Assembly (NCBI GenBank): GCA_023436745.1 | Contig: JAEZHZ010000272.1 | Coordinates: 1 to 29,473 of the forward strand | Length of the DNA: 29,473 nt | DNA from: Pseudomonadota bacterium | Lineage (GTDB): Bacteria > Pseudomonadota > Alphaproteobacteria > Rhizobiales > Devosiaceae | Direction of reading: 5' to 3' | Part shown: positions 14,958 to 22,082 of the stretch, in pieces | How the letters are laid out: every line of letters starts with the position of its first letter | Position numbering within the stretch: the stretch's first letter is position 1 | Program-made: the position numbers and the translations under genes | The notes under the pieces: model-generated | The model's database searches: none | What the model was told of the DNA's origin: nothing | The model's input: the letters and a program-made list of their open reading frames with translations, nothing else

Positions 14958-15554
14958 GCGGGCGCCAATTGCCGGATATGACGGCCCGGAACGCGAGCCG
15001 TCGTGAGGGCAAAACCAGTGGATGAGACCGAAATGGAAAGTCGGACCAGCGCCTGGTCAGCCCTGCAGCGAATGCCGCAGGGCAGAAACAGGGCCGCGCT
15101 GGCGATGATGCTTGTAGCGATGCATGCAGCCCTCCTGTTGGCGCGATCGACAGCCGAAGCTAGCGCCGGTCATCGCCCAAGGCAACCACTCAGGCCAAGT
15201 AGAAGAGCGCGGACACAAGAAACACCAGCCCCGAACGCGGGGCAGCAAGATTGGCCAGCCGGTACGCAATACCTGAAAACCCGGCAGACGGCCGATCCAG
15301 ACTCAAGCCGAGCATGACAGGGTACGCAGAACTAGTTTCCCGGTCGGCTTGCATACGGCCACTCCAGACCAAAACCGTATGACTTGGTTGTACCGGAACG
15401 CACTTAAGAAAGTGCTCCCAAGAAGCAAACGGAGTGTAAACTCGACATCCTATCTTGGGACGAATGATGCCGGAACGCCCCCTCCTCCGTCACTTTGGAT
15501 TTGTCCAAGAGCGTTGAACCGCGCTAGCGTTTAGCCTCGTTTGGGGGAACGAGC
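14958..15554. other. About 600-bp gap without a confident gene
   Basis: Two weak candidates are present. On the plus strand a frame from about 15003 or 15033 to 15317 encodes a hydrophobic segment AALAMMLVAMHAALLLA followed by low-quality basic sequence. On the minus strand ATG 15354 (GGAG eight bases upstream) opens a 54-codon frame ending near 15190 with a hydrophobic C-terminus (SGLVFLVSALFYLA). They overlap, so at most one is real. Codon third positions in both are less GC-rich than in the sure genes. A small hairpin GCACTT-AAGA-AAGTGC lies at 15400-15415. The right end holds the promoter region of the AraC-family gene. Confidence 0.3.
15495..15508. promoter_or_regulatory. TTGGA-N4-TCCAA inverted repeat upstream of the AraC-type gene
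   Basis: A short inverted repeat (15495-15499 and 15504-15508) 46 bp before the regulator's start codon. Its position suits an operator or a promoter-overlapping site. It is short enough to occur by chance. Confidence 0.25.
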
Positions 15555-16565
15555 ATGGACGAATGGGGGTGGCGTCCCGAGATGGGGCGCTGGCGGCTCG
15601 ACCGGTATGGTTATCCGCAACGACCGACCTTTGTGAGCATCTCAACCAACGGCGTACCGGCGAGCTCTGCCTACGAGTACTGGCGGAACATCGCATTCTC
15701 CGATTTTGAGGCGGACCGTCAGGTCGGAAGCGGACCGTTTCAGGCGCGAGCAAGCGGGCTCACCAGCCAGAGCCACGACTTCTTTGACTCGGATTCGGGC
15801 GCCATCTCGGGGGCGAGGCGCAAGCGTGAGATCGACCAGGACGGCCTCGACGGAATCAGCCTTGGCCTCGTGACCCGCGGACGACGCTGGGCGGAACTGG
15901 CCAGCGGAGAACAGCAGACCTCCGGTGCAGGGGAACTCTTCGCCTACGACGCCGCTCGCGCTGGCACCGTCCGCTGGACGGCGCATCGCTCCTCGTATCT
16001 CGTGATCAGGCGCGACGAGGCGCGCGAGGTGCTCGGTCCGGCCATACCGAGCCCGGTAGAGCTGACACGGCGGGTCGCCGCTTCTCCAATCCGGCACCTG
16101 ATCGCGGATCAGCTAAGGGGTATGGCCCGCCACCACAGTCACCTGAGCCAGGAGGAACAGGCCTTCCTGCTCAGCCAGGCGAGCAAGCTGATACTCTTCG
16201 CCATGGCAAGGCAGAGTGCCAACGACCAGCCGATGATCGACTCGCGGGCGATCTTCCACACTGCCCTGCGATACATCTCTACCAACCTCGCCGACCCTGC
16301 ACTCGACACAGACCGCGTCGCGGCGGCCCTGCGGGTTTCCCGGGCAACACTGTACCGCGCGTTTCGCCAGCAGGACCTGGGCGTGGCAGAGGCGATCCGG
16401 GACCTCAGGCTCGACCGTGCGCGCCATCTGCTCGAGCATGCGCAGGGCAACCTGTCGATCACGGAAGTTGCCCTGCATTGCGGCCTCTACGACACCACCA
16501 ATTTCTCACGAGCCTTCCGACGCCGCTTTGGGTTCTCGCCCTCGTATCTTCGCCGCAGCGAATGA
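15555..16565 (+). CDS. AraC-family transcriptional regulator
   Basis: A 336-residue regulator. The N-terminal two thirds resemble the AraC-binding-like sensor domain of FeaR/NahR-type AraC proteins (AYEYWRNIAFSDFEAD, a cupin-like strand-rich core). Residues about 230-336 form the double helix-turn-helix: first HTH around DTDRVAAALRVSRATLYRAF, second around LSITEVALHCGLYDTTNFSR, and the family ending FRRRFGFSPSYLRR. The start at 15555 is set by GGGGGA upstream. It reads towards the outer-membrane-protein gene, and three direct repeats lie between the two genes. It is the probable regulator of the downstream cluster. The inducer is unknown. Confidence 0.92.
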   Translation: MDEWGWRPEMGRWRLDRYGYPQRPTFVSISTNGVPASSAYEYWRNIAFSDFEADRQVGSGPFQARASGLTSQSHDFFDSDSGAISGARRKREIDQDGLDGISLGLVTRGRRWAELASGEQQTSGAGELFAYDAARAGTVRWTAHRSSYLVIRRDEAREVLGPAIPSPVELTRRVAASPIRHLIADQLRGMARHHSHLSQEEQAFLLSQASKLILFAMARQSANDQPMIDSRAIFHTALRYISTNLADPALDTDRVAAALRVSRATLYRAFRQQDLGVAEAIRDLRLDRARHLLEHAQGNLSITEVALHCGLYDTTNFSRAFRRRFGFSPSYLRRSE

Positions 16566-16571
16566 TTTTTT
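16549..16571 (+). terminator. Possible terminator overlapping the AraC-type gene's stop codon
   Basis: TTCGC-CGCA-GCGAA forms a 5-bp stem at 16549-16562, and the stop codon TGA is followed at once by six T (16566-16571). The stem is short, so efficiency is doubtful, but the layout is that of a compact intrinsic terminator. Confidence 0.4.
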
Positions 16572-16574
16572 CGC

Positions 16575-16627
16575 CTCCGTGAGACGCGGTGACGACTCCT
16601 GAGACGCACAGATGTGGGTGAGACCGC
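16575..16627 (+). repeat. Three TGAGAC(C)GC direct repeats at about 20-bp period
   Basis: TGAGACGC occurs at 16580-16587 and 16600-16607, and TGAGACCGC at 16619-16627. The steps are 20 and 19 bp, about two helical turns, so the copies face the same side of the DNA. The first two are also both preceded by CTCC (16575-16578 and 16596-16599). They fill the gap between the AraC-type gene and the outer-membrane-protein gene. AraC/XylS-family activators typically bind such direct repeats upstream of their target promoters, so these are good candidate operator sites. Confidence 0.6.
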
Positions 16628-16688
16628 GGGCGCTTGCTAGCAGGTGATCCACGCAAAGCGCTACGTCGCGCCAAGCCTGGGGGACACG

Positions 16689-17588
16689 ATGACTGGCAGA
16701 CTGCTCGGCGGGGTATTCCTCGCTTTCACTCTATCCTGCGCCACGGGTTCGATGGCGCAGGCCCAATCGGCACCGGAAAATGCCCACCTGCCGAAGCTGT
16801 CCGACATCGAGCCGATCGCTGTGGCAAAGCACGGCATCCGTAACATCAAGCTGACTGTTGAGCAGAGCCTTGCCCGGTCGCAAAATGTGGGGCAGCCGAC
16901 CGACCTGGATCAGACGAGCTGGCAGACGTCGCTGGGGATCAGCGCCGATCTCGGGCAGTATTTCGGCATCGACCTTACCGGCACATTCTCGCGCGAGAAC
17001 ATCAAGTCGACCAACACGTTCGGAATGCCGATCGAGGGCTCCGGGAACGTACTTGGCGTAGATACGACGCTCACGTGGAAGCCTGCGGAGTTCCTGCATG
17101 TCGGCGTGCTCGCCGGGGTCGGCGGCGCCGGAGCGAGCTACGACTATCTCGGCATCGGGTACTATCCCAGCGCCGACAGTTCGTCGCGGCGCCTAGGAGC
17201 CTTCCTGTCGGCCTTCTACAGGGCGGACCGCCTTGTGCTCAGCGGAAACGTGACCGTCCTGAACGCATCGACCGATGTGACATACTCGCCCGGCAACATG
17301 CCGGCCACCAACAGCTTTGGCGCGACGATGCTGCTGTCTTCCGTTGGCGCCTCTTACGCCCTCACGGAAGATCTGCGGGTCACGGGGGGCGTCACGCTCA
17401 ACACGGTGCTGTCTCAGGTAGTGGCCGCTGGTGAAACCGGCCTGGATAGCAGCTGGGCGACCATTAGCGGCGGGCTCGAATACGACATCACGCCGCAATT
17501 CAGCATCAACGCCAAGGCCTCCACCTGGCTCTTCAACGAGCGCATGAACCACACCCGCTTCGCCGTAGGCGCAGCCTACAGGTTCTGA
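16689..17588 (+). CDS. Outer-membrane beta-barrel protein (candidate), unknown function
   Basis: A 299-residue exported protein. The signal peptide is MTGRLLGGVFLAFTLSCATG... with a likely cut after AQA (residue 25). The rest alternates short polar and hydrophobic strands (GISADLGQYFGIDLTGTF, LVLSGNVTVLNASTDVTY, LRVTGGVTLNTVL) and ends in Tyr-Arg-Phe, the terminal aromatic typical of Bam-inserted barrels. Strand count is consistent with about 10-12 strands. The start at 16689 has GGGGGA about five bases upstream; an upstream GTG at 16644 would hide the signal peptide. I cannot assign a family or substrate. Two lipoprotein genes follow on the same strand, pointing to a shared envelope role. 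Confidence 0.75.
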   Translation: MTGRLLGGVFLAFTLSCATGSMAQAQSAPENAHLPKLSDIEPIAVAKHGIRNIKLTVEQSLARSQNVGQPTDLDQTSWQTSLGISADLGQYFGIDLTGTFSRENIKSTNTFGMPIEGSGNVLGVDTTLTWKPAEFLHVGVLAGVGGAGASYDYLGIGYYPSADSSSRRLGAFLSAFYRADRLVLSGNVTVLNASTDVTYSPGNMPATNSFGATMLLSSVGASYALTEDLRVTGGVTLNTVLSQVVAAGETGLDSSWATISGGLEYDITPQFSINAKASTWLFNERMNHTRFAVGAAYRF

Positions 17589-17650
17589 GGTGGTGAGTAG
17601 CCTGACGCGGCACTTGTCGCTTCAGGTGCCATCAGCGTTGCGACCACCTC
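17587..17650 (+). repeat. Long imperfect hairpin starting at the barrel gene's stop codon
   Basis: The outer stem GAGGTGGT (17587-17594) pairs with ACCACCTC (17643-17650). Inside, CTGA (17602-17605) pairs with TCAG (17632-17635) and GGCAC (17609-17613) with GTGCC (17626-17630), with a 12-nt loop. The outer internal loop is symmetric (7 and 7 nt). All 17 pairs are seen directly. No T-run follows, so it is not a standard terminator. It may be a processing or stability element between the barrel and lipoprotein genes, or part of a small RNA. Confidence 0.4.
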
Positions 17651-17780
17651 CAAAGGCGCGTCGACGCCGTAACCGCAGCGTTTGCAGGCAGACTGAGCCT
17701 CCGGCCTAGCAGCTCCTGCAGTCCACACGGCCGACGCGGGCCCAAGTAGACGGCATGGCTCAGCAAATGAGAGACGAGAG

Positions 17781-18458
17781 ATGAATCCCGAGGGCGTTTT
17801 CGAAACGAAGACTATCCGACAGCTGGGCAGACTTGCGGTCACCGTCATGCTTGCCGTCGCGCTCGCAGGCTGCAACGTCCAGCAGAAGCTGGAGGCGTAC
17901 GTACGGGGCACTCCTGCCCAGCAAAGTGCTCTTCACGAGGAGTTCATTGCGTATGTGCACAGCGACAACGGCGCCAGCGCGATGGGGCCGTTGGCACTCT
18001 ACATGGACGTCGGCCAGTATCTCGACCTGTTGGTCGATCACCACAGCATGATGCGCTATACCGTGGGCGTCTACCTCGCGCTCGACCCCAACGCCGCGCT
18101 GCACTTCCAGACGGCGGCCAGTGCCGGGTTGTTCCCGATCTCCCGATCCCGACTGGACGAGTACATTGCGGCGGGAGACCTGTTCGTACGCAACCTCAGG
18201 ACCCGGCCGGAGAACCGCTATCTCGCCGAGCGCGAGCTCCTGTTTCTCAAGCGCACCGGCTCGGTGGCGATGGATCGCAGCGGCGACTTCAACAAGGTCC
18301 TGGACCTCATAAGGGACGGCGATCGCTTCCTGCAGTTCCTCACGGATGACGATTACGCCCGCGAGGTCATGGCCGACATCAGGGGCAGGTTGCCATCCCA
18401 AGTCACCATCTACGAGCCCCTCCCGCAAAGCAGCATCACGCCCGGCACGGGGAGTTGA
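17781..18458 (+). CDS. Lipoprotein 1 of a tandem paralogous pair, unknown function
   Basis: A 225-residue lipoprotein. The signal peptide ends in the lipobox LAGC with lipid-bearing C31; Asn at +2 favours the outer membrane. The mature part is helical and contains RTRPENRYLAERELLFLKR at 141-158. The neighbouring lipoprotein has the almost identical stretch RSRPENRYLAEREALFLAR. More diverged similarity covers most of both proteins, for example MRYTVGVYLALDP against LKYGVGLVLAMHP. Both end in TP-G/A-TGS. The start at 17781 has GAGACGAGAG directly upstream. I do not recognise the family. The gene lies 192 bp after the barrel gene. Confidence 0.82.
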   Translation: MNPEGVFETKTIRQLGRLAVTVMLAVALAGCNVQQKLEAYVRGTPAQQSALHEEFIAYVHSDNGASAMGPLALYMDVGQYLDLLVDHHSMMRYTVGVYLALDPNAALHFQTAASAGLFPISRSRLDEYIAAGDLFVRNLRTRPENRYLAERELLFLKRTGSVAMDRSGDFNKVLDLIRDGDRFLQFLTDDDYAREVMADIRGRLPSQVTIYEPLPQSSITPGTGS

Positions 18459-18514
18459 GGCCGCACTGCAGCGGTTGCGGGAGCAACGCTCGACCACGGA
18501 CGGAATGAAGCCAC

Positions 18515-18544
18515 GACCAGATCGCGTGACGCTATCAACTGGTC
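18515..18544 (+). promoter_or_regulatory. Hairpin just upstream of the second lipoprotein's ribosome site
   Basis: GACCAG (18515-18520) and CTGGTC (18539-18544) form a 6-bp stem that ends four bases before the AGGAGG at 18548-18553. Another hairpin, GTTGC-GGGA-GCAAC, extended by AGC/GCT around a one-base bulge, lies at 18470-18490. Either could affect translation or RNA stability of the second lipoprotein. Both are seen in sequence; function is inference. Confidence 0.3.
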
Positions 18545-18562
18545 TGCAGGAGGATGATCACG

Positions 18563-19330
18563 ATGAAGCTTCTACAGGCGCAATGGACGGATCATGGCCC
18601 GTCAGGCAGCCGGCTCGCCGATTGCCTGGAAAAGGCAAGGCGACTGGGACGTCGCACCCTCGCCATGGCGCTCGTTGCCGTGGCACTCGCCGGCACGTTG
18701 GCGGCCTGCACCCAGTCGGACATGCAGTTCGCGATGGTGCTGGAGTATTCGAAGCTCACCGAGGAGGAAAAAGCCGGATACCTCGCCAGCATGCAGCGCA
18801 CCGCTCGCGACAACCCGGGGCTGCGCATGGGGCTGCTCCACACCAACGCTCTGTACATCGACTGGAACGAATATATCGACAAGGTCTTTGCGAGCGAGGA
18901 GAACTTCCTAAAGTACGGCGTCGGCCTGGTCCTCGCGATGCACCCAGAAATTACATTCAAACAGGTGACGCATCTCGCGCCAGGACTGGCTGAAGTCGCT
19001 ACAGAGGCCGACTTCAACTATTACCGCTACACCGGCTATGAGTACTACGTCGAGATGCGATCCAGGCCGGAGAACCGTTACCTCGCCGAACGGGAAGCGC
19101 TGTTCCTGGCAAGGGCGGGTACCAACGTGAGCGGCCTTCAACTGCTGCGGGACGGTGACGCCTATGTCGCTCTCCTGCGCGATGACGACGCCTTCCAGAG
19201 GTTCCTGACCGACGAGGGCTTCGCCAACGGCTGGCTCTCGCAGCACAGGAACCACACGAGGGATGCACCCTGGCTGGTGCGTGACCTCGGTCCCGCCTTC
19301 CAGGGAGTGACGCCTGCCACCGGAAGCTGA
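18563..19330 (+). CDS. Lipoprotein 2 of a tandem paralogous pair, unknown function
   Basis: A 255-residue lipoprotein. The lipobox is LAAC with C49, after an unusually long, positively charged n-region (about 30 residues). The start at 18563 has a perfect AGGAGG nine bases upstream (18548-18553); the in-frame ATG at 18554 is too close to it. The mature part is helical and rich in Tyr and Glu, with the shared motif RPENRYLAERE at 168-178. It is homologous along most of its length to the preceding lipoprotein, so the two arose by an old tandem duplication. Only the central motif is strongly conserved, which marks it as a likely functional surface. No known domain is recognised. Confidence 0.82.
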   Translation: MKLLQAQWTDHGPSGSRLADCLEKARRLGRRTLAMALVAVALAGTLAACTQSDMQFAMVLEYSKLTEEEKAGYLASMQRTARDNPGLRMGLLHTNALYIDWNEYIDKVFASEENFLKYGVGLVLAMHPEITFKQVTHLAPGLAEVATEADFNYYRYTGYEYYVEMRSRPENRYLAEREALFLARAGTNVSGLQLLRDGDAYVALLRDDDAFQRFLTDEGFANGWLSQHRNHTRDAPWLVRDLGPAFQGVTPATGS

Positions 19331-19341
19331 CGCGGGGGATC

Positions 19342-19372
19342 GTGACCTGGTGCCACGCACCGGGTCATTCCC
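19342..19372. terminator. Strong hairpin between convergent genes
   Basis: TGACCTGGTGC (19343-19353) pairs with GCACCGGGTCA (19357-19367) with one T:G pair and a 3-nt loop, giving 11 pairs. It sits between the second lipoprotein (ends 19330) and the convergent small gene (ends 19380) and can serve both. No clear T-run follows on either strand, so termination efficiency is unsure. Confidence 0.55.
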
Positions 19373-19379
19373 TGCCCTC

Positions 19380-19694
19380 TCACCCGGCAGGACGCAGCCG
19401 CTCGCGTCCCTCGATGCGCCCGGTGCAGATGTTGAAGTCGAGCAGCCACACCCAGCCGTCGCGCGTTGCCCGCACCTGGATGTGCTTGTCCATCTCCACG
19501 TTGAGCGCGATGTTGTCGTAGCCGCGCGCCGCCACCGCCTGGCGGACCTGGTAATCGTTGAAGCAGCTGATCCGCTCGGGGTAGAAGTCCGAGCGCTCGT
19601 CGCCGAAGAAGATGCCGAAGTTGAAGCTCTGCGCCGCAGCGGGCTGGACGGCCAGGGCAGCGGTTGCGATCACGATTGCAGCAAGTTTGCGCAT
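19380..19694 (-). CDS. Small periplasmic protein, PepSY-like
   Basis: A 104-residue exported protein with a signal peptide MRKLAAIVIATAALAVQPAAAQ (cut after AAA). The mature 80 residues contain two Cys (CFNDYQ and NICTG), likely a disulphide. The segment running from DYQVRQAVAARGYDNIAL through QVRATRDGWVWLLDFNICTGRI has the pattern of a PepSY domain (index helix, 'v.a...G......D..tG.i'). PepSY domains are often inhibitors or accessory domains of peptidases, or envelope proteins of unknown role. The start at 19694 is set by AAAGGAA upstream. It is divergent from parE across a 214-bp gap. Confidence 0.78.
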   Translation of the reverse strand: MRKLAAIVIATAALAVQPAAAQSFNFGIFFGDERSDFYPERISCFNDYQVRQAVAARGYDNIALNVEMDKHIQVRATRDGWVWLLDFNICTGRIEGRERLRPAG

Positions 19695-19908
19695 GGCGGT
19701 TCCTTTCCGCGCCTTCCGGCGCTATCGAGGGGCAATTCATCATCCTGCGTCCGGTTGCTTGAACTGCTCGTCAACGCGCTGTTCAGCCACGGTTCATCTT
19801 CGTTCATCCCGGTTGTTGGGGAAGAGCGGAGTACAAGGCGATCCACGCGATCCCCGGCGGGTATGATAGAACCAACGTTCCCGATTCGGTCCCCAACACG
19901 GACGATGC

Positions 19909-21924
19909 ATGTCTGAAGACAACGACCTTTTCGGCGCCCGGCCCGAAGCTGCGCCGGTTGATGCCGCTCCGGAGCCGCGTGCACCGGCCAAGACCGCCGT
20001 GGAGCCGAGCTATTCGGCCGCAGATATCGAGGTTCTCGAGGGTCTCGAACCGGTGCGTCGCCGTCCCGGCATGTATATCGGCGGTACCGACGCGAACGCG
20101 CTGCACCATCTCTTCGCCGAGGTGATCGACAATTCCATGGACGAGGCCATTGCCGGCCACGCCAATCGCATCGAGGTGCATGTCGGCGCCGACGGCTACA
20201 TCACCGTCTCCGACAACGGCCGCGGCATCCCCGTCGAGAAGCACCCGAAATTTCCCAACCGCTCGACCCTCGAGATCGTGCACACCGTCCTGCATGCCGG
20301 CGGCAAGTTCGACTCCAAGGCCTACGAGACGTCAGGCGGCCTCCATGGCGTGGGTGTCTCCGTCGTAAACGCCCTCTCGGACGACATGGTCGTCGAAGTG
20401 GCGCGCGACCAGCAGTTGCACCGCATCACCTTCAGCCGCGGCAAGGTGGTCGAGGACGTCGTGAATGTCGGCCGCGTCAACAACCGCCGCGGCACCACCA
20501 CCCGCTTCCACCCGGATCCGCAGATCTTCGGGGAGAACGCTCACTTCTCGCCCGAGCGCCTGTTCCGGATGACCCGCGCCAAGGCCTACCTCTTCGGCGG
20601 CGTCGAACTGCGCTGGAGCTGCGACGAGAGCCTGGCCACGAGTGACGTTCCGGCCAAGGCGGTTTTCCACTATCCGGGTGGCCTGCGGGACTTCATGTCT
20701 GCCCGCATCGAGGGCGAGACGCGCGTCGTCGACGACATCTTCTCGGGCAATCTGGGCAAGCCGGGCAGCCACGGCGCCGTCGAGTGGGCAATCGCATGGA
20801 CGGTGGGAGACGGCGGCGTCTCCTCCTACTGCAATACCGTGCCCACCCCCGATGGCGGCACCCACGAGGCCGGCCTGCGGTCCGCCCTGCTCCGTGGCCT
20901 CAAGAACTATGCCGAACTGACCAAGAACAAGGCGGCCTCGATCCTCACCGCCGATGATGTGCTGGCGCACTGCAGCGCCATGCTCTCTGTCTTCATTCGC
21001 GAACCCGAGTTCGTCGGCCAGACCAAGGACAAGCTCGCCTCCGGCGAAGCCACCCGCATCGTCGACAACGCCCTGCGCGATGCCTTCGATCACTGGCTGG
21101 CAGCCTCGCCCAACCAGGCCGGCAAGCTGCTGGACTGGGCCGTCGAGCGCGCCGAGGATCGGCTGCGCAGGCGCAAGGAAAAGGAAATCGATCGCCAGAG
21201 CGCGACGCGCAAGTTGCGGCTACCGGGCAAGCTCGCCGACTGTACGCAGACGGCCGCACAGGGCGCCGAACTGTTCATCGTCGAAGGTGACTCGGCCGGC
21301 GGATCTGCCAAGCAGGCTCGCAATCGCACCAGCCAGGCGGTGCTGCCGCTCAGGGGTAAGATCCTCAACGTTGCCGGCGCGAGCCGCGACAAGCTGGCCG
21401 CCAACCAGCTCATTGCCGACATGATCCAGGCATTGGGTTGCGGCACCCGCGACCGCTATCGCGAGGAAGACCTCCGTTACGACAAGATCATCATCATGAC
21501 GGACGCCGACGTGGACGGCGCCCACATTGCCTCGCTGCTGATCACCTTCTTCTTCCAGGAAATGCCGAAGCTGATCGACAACGGCCACCTGTTCCTCGCC
21601 ATGCCGCCGCTCTATCGCATCACCCAGGGTGGCAAGACGCTGTACGCCCGGGACGACGCTCACAAGGCCGAACTGATGGCAACGGAGTTCACCGGCAAGG
21701 GCAAGGTTGACATCACCCGCTTCAAGGGTCTCGGCGAGATGCCATTCGCGCATCTGCGTGAAACGACCATGGCGCCTGCCAGCCGGACGCTGCTGCAGGT
21801 GAAGGTTCGAGACGACCTGGATGCCACCCGAACCACCGTCGACCGACTCATGGGTAACAAGCCGGAGTCGCGTTTCGAGTTCATCCAGCAGAACGCCGCC
21901 TTCGTTACGGACCTGGACATCTAG
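19909..21924 (+). CDS. parE: DNA topoisomerase IV subunit B (ParE)
   Basis: A 671-residue type IIA topoisomerase ATPase subunit that, with ParC, decatenates daughter chromosomes. The GHKL ATPase region has EVIDNSMDEAI (71-81, catalytic E71), DNGRGIP (102-108) and GGLHGVGVSVVNALS near 144. The TOPRIM domain has EGDSAGGSAKQARN and the metal-binding IIIMTDADVDGAHI. It is called ParE rather than GyrB on its overall length and on the N-terminal EVLEGLEPVRRRPGMYIGGTD style of alphaproteobacterial ParE. The N-terminus has an extra proline/alanine-rich tail of about 35 residues. The start at 19909 has no clear Shine-Dalgarno sequence. A TATGAT at 19862-19867 could be a -10 box, but no good -35 is seen. 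Confidence 0.95.
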   Translation: MSEDNDLFGARPEAAPVDAAPEPRAPAKTAVEPSYSAADIEVLEGLEPVRRRPGMYIGGTDANALHHLFAEVIDNSMDEAIAGHANRIEVHVGADGYITVSDNGRGIPVEKHPKFPNRSTLEIVHTVLHAGGKFDSKAYETSGGLHGVGVSVVNALSDDMVVEVARDQQLHRITFSRGKVVEDVVNVGRVNNRRGTTTRFHPDPQIFGENAHFSPERLFRMTRAKAYLFGGVELRWSCDESLATSDVPAKAVFHYPGGLRDFMSARIEGETRVVDDIFSGNLGKPGSHGAVEWAIAWTVGDGGVSSYCNTVPTPDGGTHEAGLRSALLRGLKNYAELTKNKAASILTADDVLAHCSAMLSVFIREPEFVGQTKDKLASGEATRIVDNALRDAFDHWLAASPNQAGKLLDWAVERAEDRLRRRKEKEIDRQSATRKLRLPGKLADCTQTAAQGAELFIVEGDSAGGSAKQARNRTSQAVLPLRGKILNVAGASRDKLAANQLIADMIQALGCGTRDRYREEDLRYDKIIIMTDADVDGAHIASLLITFFFQEMPKLIDNGHLFLAMPPLYRITQGGKTLYARDDAHKAELMATEFTGKGKVDITRFKGLGEMPFAHLRETTMAPASRTLLQVKVRDDLDATRTTVDRLMGNKPESRFEFIQQNAAFVTDLDI

Positions 21925-22029
21925 GGAAGGTTGCGCATCCGTAACGACGTAGCTACGATCTTCGGAACCTTGAGGATTCCGATGACCGCCTCCATCCGCT
22001 TGCGCTGAACAATCTGCATTGACCCGCGT

Positions 22030-22047
22030 CGCCCGCACCCGCGGGCG
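22030..22047 (+). terminator. Hairpin after parE
   Basis: CGCCCGC (22030-22036) and GCGGGCG (22041-22047) form a 7-bp stem with an ACCC loop, 105 bp after the parE stop and 36 bp before the broken P450 start. No T-run follows (AATAG). It could be a weak or Rho-assisted terminator, or part of the P450 gene's leader. Confidence 0.35.
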
Positions 22048-22082
22048 AATAGTCATGACCAGATTGATGAAAGCACACTCAG

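Noticed and set aside
15003..15317. Short plus-strand frame with one hydrophobic segment
   Set aside because: Weak ribosome site, poor codon pattern in the second half and overlap with a competing minus-strand frame; mentioned only in the gap entry.
15190..15354. 54-codon minus-strand frame with hydrophobic C-terminus
   Set aside because: It has a fair ribosome site, but it is short, has no recognisable family and overlaps another candidate, so I do not call it as a gene.
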